DNA of 6,076 bases, taken from positions 1 to 6,076 of the forward strand of contig JAEDMI010000151.1 in the NCBI GenBank assembly GCA_016303085.1, written 5' to 3'. The position numbers and the translations under genes are program-made. Below the pieces are notes generated by a model that did no database searches, was not told the DNA's origin, and was given only the letters and a program-made list of their open reading frames with translations. The stretch's first letter is position 1; each line of letters begins with the position of its first letter. The stretch is from Acetatifactor sp. (GTDB taxonomy: Bacteria; Bacillota; Clostridia; Lachnospirales; Lachnospiraceae). Below are positions 1 through 5,138 of the stretch, one piece after another.

Positions 1-270
1 GATTCCCGTATATTGGTTGGGATACGGGCTGGAATTCCGATGGATGGACACAAAGTAATCGGCTCCCACCGCGTTGGCCTCCATGGCTTTCTGATAAGGT
101 GATTCATAGATGTCCGTGGTTCTTGTATAATAGACATCCATACCGTTTGCTTCCAGAATATTCCCCACCGCCAAGGTCAGGGCCAGTGCGTCATCCTTTT
201 CCTGCCGTCCGTTGTAGGTTGCGCCCGGATTGACTCCTCCGTGGCCCGAATCAAAAAAAATAAGCGCCAT
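1..270 (-). CDS. N-acetylmuramoyl-L-alanine amidase (Amidase_3 type), N-terminal 90 codons, runs off the window
   Basis: Translating the minus strand from the ATG at 268-270 gives 90 uninterrupted codons reaching base 1, so the 3' end is missing. The protein starts directly with the first beta strand of a zinc amidase: ALIFFDSGHGG contains the first zinc ligand His10, Glu24 (in GRQEKDD) fits the second, and His77 in VSIHRNSSP fits the third. This is the Amidase_3 pattern (CwlD/LytC-type catalytic domain, cleaving the bond between muramic acid and L-alanine in peptidoglycan). The SIHRNS...PNQY stretch is typical of clostridial and phage-like amidases. No signal peptide precedes the domain, which suggests a cytosolic, endolysin-like enzyme or non-classical export; the unseen C-terminus may hold a wall-binding domain. 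The ribosome binding site GGGAGG (280-285) lies 9 bases upstream of the ATG, inside a terminator hairpin. Codons 4-6 contain a run of eight T. The family call is confident; the biological role is not. Confidence 0.9.
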   Translation of the reverse strand, partial: MALIFFDSGHGGVNPGATYNGRQEKDDALALTLAVGNILEANGMDVYYTRTTDIYESPYQKAMEANAVGADYFVSIHRNSSPYPNQYTGI

Positions 271-317
271 AAAAAAACGCCTCCCGCATAGCTTTGTATA
301 TGCTATGCAAAAGGCGT
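271..317 (-). terminator. Rho-independent terminator after the coiled-coil gene, containing the amidase ribosome binding site
   Basis: On the minus strand 302-317 pairs with 277-292 to give a 16-bp stem around a 9-base loop (293-301). Thirteen pairs are Watson-Crick and three (283-285 with 309-311) are G-U wobbles that exist only in minus-strand RNA. The stem is followed at once by a T run (271-277), the last base of which closes the stem. It begins about 20 bases after the stop codon of the coiled-coil gene. The 3' arm holds GGGAGG (280-285), the only good ribosome binding site for the amidase ATG at 268-270, and the U-tract is the spacer between the two. Confidence 0.85.
280..285 (-). promoter_or_regulatory. 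Ribosome binding site of the amidase, sequestered in a terminator stem
   Basis: GGGAGG on the minus strand is 9 bases upstream of the amidase ATG. All six bases are paired in the predicted hairpin (280-281 in G-C pairs, 282 in A-U, 283-285 in G-U wobbles), so a read-through transcript would present it folded. The weak wobble segment could let a ribosome or another factor open it. Confidence 0.65.
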
Positions 318-337
318 AATTGTGTGCTTATCCGTTT

Positions 338-1228
338 CTACAACAGCTCATCCACTGCCGCACCCTTGATGTCCTCAGCCAACAGCTTCATTTTATCCAG
401 AATGTTCTGTACCTCCTGCTTCACCTCATCCTGCAGTTTGTCTGCCGACACCAGTTCTGCCACAGGCACAGATTCCGCAAGTTCCTCAGCCTGCTGCCTC
501 CGCTCCTTTCGTTTGTCCAGAATTTTCTCCTGTTCCTCTCTCTTCTCCTCGATTGCCTCGGCCTGTTCCTCCCGCTTCTCGCTTTCCTTGTCAATTTTCT
601 CCTTTGCGTCCTCCATCGCCATACCGACAACTTCTTCTCCTGCTGCCTCCAGAATGGCATCAGCCTGCTCTCTGGCTTCACCCATGGGATTATGTTTCAG
701 ACGCTCCAGCCTTGTGCCGCGTATCACGGCATTCTCCTCCTGAACTGTATTTTCATTATCCGCCAGCTTTGCCCGGTAATCCTGTTCCTCCCGGGAAAGG
801 TTCTTCACTTCGGCAAAATAATCCGCCTGTGACACATCTCCTGCTTCATGGGCCTTCTCCAGATTTTCTCTGCGCTCTGCAACACCTGCCATCTCCTCCT
901 GCAGTGTCTTTCTCTCATCCTTCAATTCAGCCACATGCTGCCGCCTGCACTCCAAGTCTTCATCCACCACCCTGTCACCGGAAAAGGCATCTCCCACCAC
1001 CTTCATTGCCTGCTTTTGAGCCTGTTCCTTCTTTGCGGCAATTCTTTCCCGCAGTGTGTTTCCCTGATTCAATTCTCCGGCATATACAGTCTTCCGTTTA
1101 TCTCTGACACGCTTATTCTCTCCCTGCCCGGTATGTCTTGCTTCTGTAACTCTATAGCCTCCCATGCTATCGTTTGCATACTCTCCGCCCGCATTTATCA
1201 AGATTGGTTTTTCAACTTTCATATACAT
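338..1228 (-). CDS. Highly charged coiled-coil protein, function unknown
   Basis: An open frame of 296 codons, rich in Glu, Lys, Arg, Ala and Gln and almost without hydrophobic runs, so the product is probably soluble. There is no signal peptide and no membrane segment. Residues 1-55 are less helical, with Gly/Asn-rich stretches (NAGGEYANDSMGG) and the segment KRKTVYAGELN. Residues about 60-165 and 185-250 look like long helices that would form coiled coils. Between them lies IRGTRLERLKHNPMGEA (169-185), which resembles a conserved block I associate with Lachnospiraceae hypothetical proteins; that memory is unchecked. Two starts are possible. The first ATG (1226-1228) has GGGCGGG 10 bases upstream; the second (1220-1222, MKVEKPIL) has GGGGG at a better spacing of 6. 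The gene stands alone between the exporter terminator and its own terminator. I do not recognise a function; the amidase next to it hints at an envelope role only weakly. Confidence 0.85.
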   Translation of the reverse strand: MYMKVEKPILINAGGEYANDSMGGYRVTEARHTGQGENKRVRDKRKTVYAGELNQGNTLRERIAAKKEQAQKQAMKVVGDAFSGDRVVDEDLECRRQHVAELKDERKTLQEEMAGVAERRENLEKAHEAGDVSQADYFAEVKNLSREEQDYRAKLADNENTVQEENAVIRGTRLERLKHNPMGEAREQADAILEAAGEEVVGMAMEDAKEKIDKESEKREEQAEAIEEKREEQEKILDKRKERRQQAEELAESVPVAELVSADKLQDEVKQEVQNILDKMKLLAEDIKGAAVDELL

Positions 1229-1251
1229 CCCCCGGTTTCCCGCCCTGTTTT

Positions 1252-1289
1252 ACCCTAAAGTTCTCATTTTCTATTTGTCAGATATTATA
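1252..1289 (-). promoter_or_regulatory. Candidate promoter region of the coiled-coil gene (two alternatives)
   Basis: Minus-strand TATAAT (1284-1289) is a perfect -10 box, but no good -35 lies 16-18 bases upstream: that position falls in the centre of a palindrome (1293-1321). The alternative is CTGACA (1276-1281), five of six matches to TTGACA, followed after 18 bases by the weak -10 TAGGGT (1252-1257). Either would give a short leader before the start at 1222 or 1228. Confidence 0.35.
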
Positions 1290-1292
1290 ATA

Positions 1293-1321
1293 AGCCGATA
1301 CACTTAGTTAGTATATCGGCT
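1293..1321 (-). repeat. 29-base palindrome next to the TATAAT box (operator or RNA hairpin)
   Basis: AGCCGATA (1293-1300) and TATCGGCT (1314-1321) are perfect inverted repeats. As minus-strand RNA the stem extends to 11 pairs, including one G-U, closing a 7-base UAACUAA loop. The sequence after it (UAUUAUAAUAU) is too A-rich for a strong terminator, so it may be a weak terminator, an operator covering the -35 region, or the end of the hairpin element described at 1378-1423. Confidence 0.55.
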
Positions 1322-1377
1322 CTTACGCAAATATCTTTACAGTTTTCAAAGCCGCAATTCCTGCCTCCTCGCAGCGC

Positions 1378-1423
1378 GTCCGGTTAATTGCTTCGCAATT
1401 AGCCGGACCACGTGCTTCGCACG
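1378..1423. repeat. Two adjacent GCGAAGC mini-hairpins, candidate dispersed intergenic element
   Basis: Bases 1378-1391 pair with 1395-1408 (14 bp, one G-T wobble on the plus strand, TTC loop), and 1411-1415 pair with 1419-1423 (5 bp, TTC loop). On the minus strand both loops read GCGAAGC, a sequence known to form an exceptionally stable DNA mini-hairpin with a GAA loop. A linker with AGGAGG on the minus strand separates them from the palindrome at 1293-1321. The compact series of hairpins between two transcription units suggests a repeated intergenic element or a structured RNA rather than random sequence. Copy number elsewhere cannot be seen from this window. Confidence 0.6.
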
Positions 1424-1430
1424 ATGCACA

Positions 1431-1490
1431 TACAGATAAAAACAGCAGCCGGAGTGAGCAAGCTCCCCCCGGCTGCTGTTTTTATCTGTA
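1431..1490. terminator. Bidirectional rho-independent terminator of the exporter operon
   Basis: Bases 1431-1452 and 1469-1490 are perfect 22-base inverted repeats. The core is a GC-rich stem (CAGCAGCCGG) flanked by five A on the left and five T on the right, so each strand has a U-tract after its stem. The inner part (1453-1468) can add a small GAG/CTC stem. It begins 18 bases after the stop codon of the second exporter gene (1508-1510). No plus-strand gene enters from the left, so its working direction is presumably minus. Confidence 0.9.
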
Positions 1491-1507
1491 TGGCGCCCTG
1501 CTCATGG

Positions 1508-1993
1508 CTAACCTGCGAATTGGCTGTTGTACAGGTTGGCGTAGAATCCGCCTTTGGCAAGAAGACTTTCATGATTGCCCTGCTCGATGATGTTGCCGTC
1601 CTTCATGACGAGAATAATGTCTGCCTCCTGTATGGTGGAGAGACGATGGGCAACAATAAAGCTGGTTCTGCCCTCCATCATGGTGGCGAATGCATTTTGA
1701 ATCTTTAATTCTGTACGGGTATCGATGGAGGAGGTTGCCTCATCCAAAATCAACATGGGTGGCAGACAAAGCATCACTCTGGCAATGCAAAGCAGCTGCT
1801 TCTGCCCCTGGGAAAGACTTCCTCCGTCCTCTGAAATAACAGTGTCATAACCCTGCGGAAGCCGCTTGATAAAGCTGTGGGCATGAGCGGCTTTTGCAGC
1901 TTGAATCACCTCTTCCTCCGTGGCCTCCGGCTTACCCATACGGATGTTGTCACGGATGGTGCCCGCTCTCAGCCAGGTCTCCTGCAAAACCAT
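1508..1993 (-). CDS. C-terminal open frame of the broken exporter subunit 2 (161 codons)
   Basis: This frame begins at ATG 1991-1993, which by family comparison is the internal Met just before the Q-loop (MVLQETW). It carries Gln4, signature LSQGQ (60-64), Walker B with Glu85, and His116, and ends at TAG 1508-1510. No well-placed ribosome binding site precedes the ATG; the nearest purine stretch, AGAGG, is more than 12 bases away. Independent translation is therefore doubtful, although the 44-base overlap with the upstream frame might allow some re-initiation. Confidence 0.6.
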   Translation of the reverse strand: MVLQETWLRAGTIRDNIRMGKPEATEEEVIQAAKAAHAHSFIKRLPQGYDTVISEDGGSLSQGQKQLLCIARVMLCLPPMLILDEATSSIDTRTELKIQNAFATMMEGRTSFIVAHRLSTIQEADIILVMKDGNIIEQGNHESLLAKGGFYANLYNSQFAG

Positions 1994-3266
1994 TTGTACG
2001 CAGGCTGCCTCTGGTCATATCCCGGATATCTGTTCCGTCCACCTTAATACTGCCGCTGTTCACATCGTAGAACCTCATCAGCAGGTTGATGACCGTGGTC
2101 TTCCCGCAGCCCGTAGGGCCTACGATAGCCACGCGCTGTCCCGGCTTTACCTCCAGGTTGAAATCCTCAATCAGCTTCTTTTCAGGCACGTAGCTGAAAT
2201 AGACATTCTCCAGTTTTACATTGCCCTGTGCATTTTCTAACACTCTGGCATTCTCCGCCTCAGGTACCTGGGGTTCCTCGTCAATAAGTTCAAAAATACG
2301 TCCCGCGCAAGCCAGCGCATTCTGTAGTTCCGTCACGACTCCGGAAATTTCATTAAAGGGCTTTGTATACTGGTTTGCATAGCTCAAGAAGCAGGACAGA
2401 CGCCCTACGCTGATACCGCCCCTGATTGCCACAAAAGCACCGAAAATACCTACACCGGCATACACCAGACTGTTGACAAAACGGGTGCAGGGATTTGTCA
2501 GAGAAGAGAAGAAAATAGCCTTTAGGGAGCACTTTTCCAGCCTTCCGTTGATTTCCGCGAATTCCTCCTTCACCGCCTTCTCACGGGAAAAGGTCTTTAC
2601 AATCTTCTGGTTTCCAATCATTTCCTCAATTAAAGAAGTTTGTTCCCCTCTGGTCTCGGACTGCAGTTTAAACATAGAGTAAGTCCTGGTGGCAATAAAT
2701 CTGGCTACCAGAAAGGATACGGGTGTAATACATACAACCACCAGAGCAATGGGAACATTGGTAATCATCATAAAAATCAAGGTACCAAGAATCGTAAGCA
2801 CACCTGTAAACAACTGTGTAAAGCCCATAAGCAGACCGTCCGCAAAGGTGTCCACATCCGCAACCACACGGCTGACAATATCGCCGTAAGCCTTGGAATC
2901 CAGATACTTTAAGGGCAGCTCCTCCAGCCTGTGAAACGCAGCCTCACGAATATCCTTTACCACATGATAGGTAATGTGGTTGTTACAGGTATTCATCACC
3001 CACTGAGCCACCGCCGTAACGGCAACTGCCACGGCAATTTTCTTCATGATGGCAAAGACACCGGTAAAATCCACCTTCCCCTTCTCCAGAATCAAATCTA
3101 CCGCATCTCCGGTGAGGATAGGAATATAGAGGGTGAGCACAACGGTCACCGCAGCCAGTATCAGAGAAAACCCTACCATCAGCCAGTACTTTCGTATATA
3201 GTTTAAAACCTTTTTCATCGTCACAATCTGACCGGATTTTTTCTCCGCAATCTTTTTATCTGACAT
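1950..3266 (-). CDS. N-terminal open frame of the broken exporter subunit 2 (438 codons)
   Basis: This open reading frame holds the whole membrane domain and the first part of the ATPase domain through Walker A. Its last 14 codons (after Thr424) are out of frame and match nothing in the family, ending at TGA 1950-1952. Alone it lacks the Q-loop, signature, Walker B and switch His, so it cannot form a working ATP site. It is listed separately because annotation software would report it as a gene. Confidence 0.7.
   Translation of the reverse strand: MSDKKIAEKKSGQIVTMKKVLNYIRKYWLMVGFSLILAAVTVVLTLYIPILTGDAVDLILEKGKVDFTGVFAIMKKIAVAVAVTAVAQWVMNTCNNHITYHVVKDIREAAFHRLEELPLKYLDSKAYGDIVSRVVADVDTFADGLLMGFTQLFTGVLTILGTLIFMMITNVPIALVVVCITPVSFLVARFIATRTYSMFKLQSETRGEQTSLIEEMIGNQKIVKTFSREKAVKEEFAEINGRLEKCSLKAIFFSSLTNPCTRFVNSLVYAGVGIFGAFVAIRGGISVGRLSCFLSYANQYTKPFNEISGVVTELQNALACAGRIFELIDEEPQVPEAENARVLENAQGNVKLENVYFSYVPEKKLIEDFNLEVKPGQRVAIVGPTGCGKTTVINLLMRFYDVNSGSIKVDGTDIRDMTRGSLRTNGFAGDLAESGHHP
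1990..1998 (-). other. Frameshift junction in exporter subunit 2
   Basis: On the minus strand the reading is CGT ACA (Arg-Thr), one spare A at 1994, then ATG GTT TTG CAG (Met-Val-Leu-Gln). The family needs about three residues between Thr and Met, usually like x-F-G, so nine bases are expected and one is found. No slippery heptamer is visible. Confidence 0.75.
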
Positions 3267-5079
3267 TCTGCTCCCCTCCTTCCTCTGTTTCTGTTCTTAT
3301 TTCACCCTTCGCTTCTTTTCCGGCTTTTGCCGCCTTCAGCCGCTCCTCCGGGTATTGAGAGTAATAAATTTCTCTGTAAACATCACAACTCCGTAACAGC
3401 TCATCATGAGTTCCCATACCTGCCATCTCACCGTCATCCAAAACAATAATCTTATCCGCATGGCGAATGGTAGAAGCTCTCTGAGAGACGATAAAGGTGG
3501 TAGTATTTCCTTCCAATTCTCTCAATGCAGCCCGCAGCTTTGCATCGGTAGCATAATCGAGAGCAGAAGCACTGTCATCCAGAATCAATATTTCGGGCTT
3601 TCGCACCAAAGCTCTGGCAATGGTGAGCCGCTGTCTCTGTCCGCCGGAAAGATTCTTACCGTTTTGTGCAATCTTCGCGTCCAGTTTTCCGGCCTTTCCC
3701 TCCACCACCTCTCTGGCCTGGGCAAGGTCAATGGCTCTCCACATCTCCTCCTCGGTAGCATCCGGCTTGCCCCACTGCAAATTGCTCCGAATCGTTCCCT
3801 TGAACAATACTGCTTTCTGGGGGACAACACCGATGCGCTCCCTGAGCTGTTCCTCCGGAATCTCTCTCAAATCAACGCCCTCCAGGCGGACAGCCCCCTC
3901 CGTCACGGGATAAAATCCGGGTATCAGATTTACCAAAGAGGACTTACCGGAACCGGTACCACCGATAACCCCTACGGTCTCACCTCTGTTCACCGTAAAG
4001 TTCATGTCATGCAACGTCTCTGCTCCCGCTCCCGCATAAGTTAATCCGGCATGATCAAATTGAAGAAAGGGCGCCCCGATATTTTTCTCATAAGCCGCTC
4101 CCACCCTCGTATCACACTCTTTGGCAAAAGCTTCTTCATTCCGAATCTCAAACACACTTGCAACACGATCCGCACAGGCAAGGGCCTTGGTGATGGTAAT
4201 AATCAGGTTTGCCAGTTTCACCAGTTCCACCAGAATCTGTGACATATAGTTGAGGATGGCAATGACCTCGCCCTGGGTCAAAATACCTACATTGACCTGA
4301 ATTGCCCCGGTGTAAATCAGTGCGATAACCGCAGCGTTTACAATCATATATGTCACAGGATTCATGACAGCACTGATTTTACCCACAAAGGTCTGACTGT
4401 GAGCCAAAGCCCGGGTATACTCCCGGAATCTGCTTTCCTCCTCAGCCTCCTTGTGAAAGGCCCGGATAACGCGGACACCGGTGAGATTTTCACGGGTGAT
4501 TCCCAGCACCCTGTCAAGGTTTGCCTGTACCTTCTTGTACAAGGGCATTGTCCACATCATGATGCCGAACACCACGATTGCCAGCAGCGGAATCGCCACC
4601 ACAAAAATCAGCGCACTTTTCACATCAATGGTGAATGCCATAATCATGGCACCGAACACGATAATCGGAGAACGCAGGAACAGGCGCAGCACCATATTAA
4701 CCCCGGACTGCACCTGGTTGATATCACTTGTCATGCGGGTAATCATGGTAGACGTACCCGCCTTATCAATATTGGTAAAGTTCAGGCTTTGAATATGGTC
4801 AAACAGAGCCTGCCGCAGCTTGGTGGAAAATCCAACCGCAGCTTTTGCCGCAAAAAACTGTGCCGTCACGGAAGACAGAAGCCCCACCACTGCCAGTCCC
4901 AACAGGCAAAGCCCCATCTTTCCGATATAGCCCATATCGGCATTCTCAATTCCTCTGTCAATGATGTTTGCCATGACAAGTGGTACAAGTAATTCAAAAA
5001 AGGCTTCCAAAAGCTTAAACAGAGGTGCCAGAACCGACTCCTTCTTATAATCCTTCAGATACTTCATCAATTGTCCCAT
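3256..5079 (-). CDS. ABC exporter subunit 1 (permease-ATPase fusion with degenerate catalytic site)
   Basis: A full-length 607-residue half-transporter of the heterodimeric exporter class (TM287-like, BmrC/TmrA-type). Membrane segments lie at about 16-38, 54-76, 135-155, 157-178, 240-262 and 270-296. The nucleotide-binding domain (about 338-575) has Walker A GGTGSGKS (373-380), Q-loop Gln421, canonical signature LSGGQ (477-481), Walker B ILILDD (497-502) and D-loop SALD. Position 502, normally the catalytic Glu, is Asp, and position 533 (IVSQRAST), normally the switch His, is Gln. In this family that marks the subunit that binds ATP but hydrolyses it poorly, with real turnover at the site built from the partner's Walker B and this subunit's LSGGQ. 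The C-terminal 30 residues are a charged Lys/Glu tail that encodes the partner's ribosome binding site. AGGAG (5087-5091) lies 7 bases before the ATG. The substrate cannot be told. Confidence 0.95.
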   Translation of the reverse strand: MGQLMKYLKDYKKESVLAPLFKLLEAFFELLVPLVMANIIDRGIENADMGYIGKMGLCLLGLAVVGLLSSVTAQFFAAKAAVGFSTKLRQALFDHIQSLNFTNIDKAGTSTMITRMTSDINQVQSGVNMVLRLFLRSPIIVFGAMIMAFTIDVKSALIFVVAIPLLAIVVFGIMMWTMPLYKKVQANLDRVLGITRENLTGVRVIRAFHKEAEEESRFREYTRALAHSQTFVGKISAVMNPVTYMIVNAAVIALIYTGAIQVNVGILTQGEVIAILNYMSQILVELVKLANLIITITKALACADRVASVFEIRNEEAFAKECDTRVGAAYEKNIGAPFLQFDHAGLTYAGAGAETLHDMNFTVNRGETVGVIGGTGSGKSSLVNLIPGFYPVTEGAVRLEGVDLREIPEEQLRERIGVVPQKAVLFKGTIRSNLQWGKPDATEEEMWRAIDLAQAREVVEGKAGKLDAKIAQNGKNLSGGQRQRLTIARALVRKPEILILDDSASALDYATDAKLRAALRELEGNTTTFIVSQRASTIRHADKIIVLDDGEMAGMGTHDELLRSCDVYREIYYSQYPEERLKAAKAGKEAKGEIRTETEEGGEQNVR

Positions 5080-5138
5080 TGCTTTACTCCTAAATACTTA
5101 GTAATATTCTTCTCAAAACAGCGTCCTTGCCGCCTGAC
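5080..5138 (-). other. Short gap between transferase and exporter subunit 1
   Basis: Apart from the ribosome binding site AGGAG (5087-5091) I see no convincing promoter and no hairpin with a T run. The minus strand is AT-rich (GAATATTACTAAGTATTT) in its last third. Co-transcription with the transferase is the simplest reading, but a weak promoter cannot be excluded. Confidence 0.4.

Larger units (their letters stand above)
1508..3266 (-). pseudogene. ABC exporter subunit 2 (permease-ATPase fusion, catalytic partner), frameshifted before the Q-loop
   Basis: This is the second half-transporter of a heterodimeric type IV ABC exporter (TM288-like; multidrug or lipid/peptide export; substrate unknown). 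The N-terminal frame from ATG 3264-3266 gives six probable membrane segments within residues about 30-315, then a nucleotide-binding domain with Walker A GPTGCGKT (383-390). It leaves frame after SLRT (residue 424). The continuing frame from 1993 supplies Q-loop MVLQ, signature LSQGQ, Walker B MLILDE with the catalytic Glu, D-loop SSID and switch His in IVAHRLST. Subunit 1 has seven residues between LR and the Q-loop Gln; here only four are encoded plus one stray base, so about 8 bases are missing. Start: AGGAGG (3275-3280) lies 8 bases upstream, inside the end of subunit 1, and the genes overlap by 11 bases, implying coupled translation. It could be a true recent pseudogene or a sequencing/assembly error. 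Confidence 0.85.

Noticed and set aside
320..1258. Several long plus-strand open frames opposite the coiled-coil gene
   Set aside because: They are rich in Leu, Ser, Cys and Pro in the way expected from reading the antisense of a Glu/Lys/Gln-rich gene, they overlap each other in different frames, and none shows a domain or a good ribosome binding site.
1323..1481. Minus-strand open stretch of 52 codons through the hairpin element, with the tripeptide CEA occurring twice
   Set aside because: It has no ATG or placed ribosome binding site and runs through the terminator. The repeated CEA comes from the repeated TGCGAAGCA hairpin loops, so it reflects DNA structure, not a protein. A 10-codon ORF beginning MCIVRS in another frame was dismissed for the same reason.
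1412..1708. Plus-strand open frame of 98 codons across the terminator and the end of exporter subunit 2
   Set aside because: It begins inside a hairpin, reads straight through a strong terminator and is antisense to a conserved ATPase domain.
1950..1998. Programmed +1 frameshift in exporter subunit 2
   Set aside because: No slippery site or stimulatory structure is apparent, and a +1 shift would still leave the loop before the Q-loop about three residues short of its partner subunit.
2473..4992. Plus-strand open frames of 60-212 codons opposite the exporter genes
   Set aside because: All are antisense to well-conserved transporter domains, have His/Asn/Ser-rich compositions without recognisable domains, and lack ribosome binding sites.
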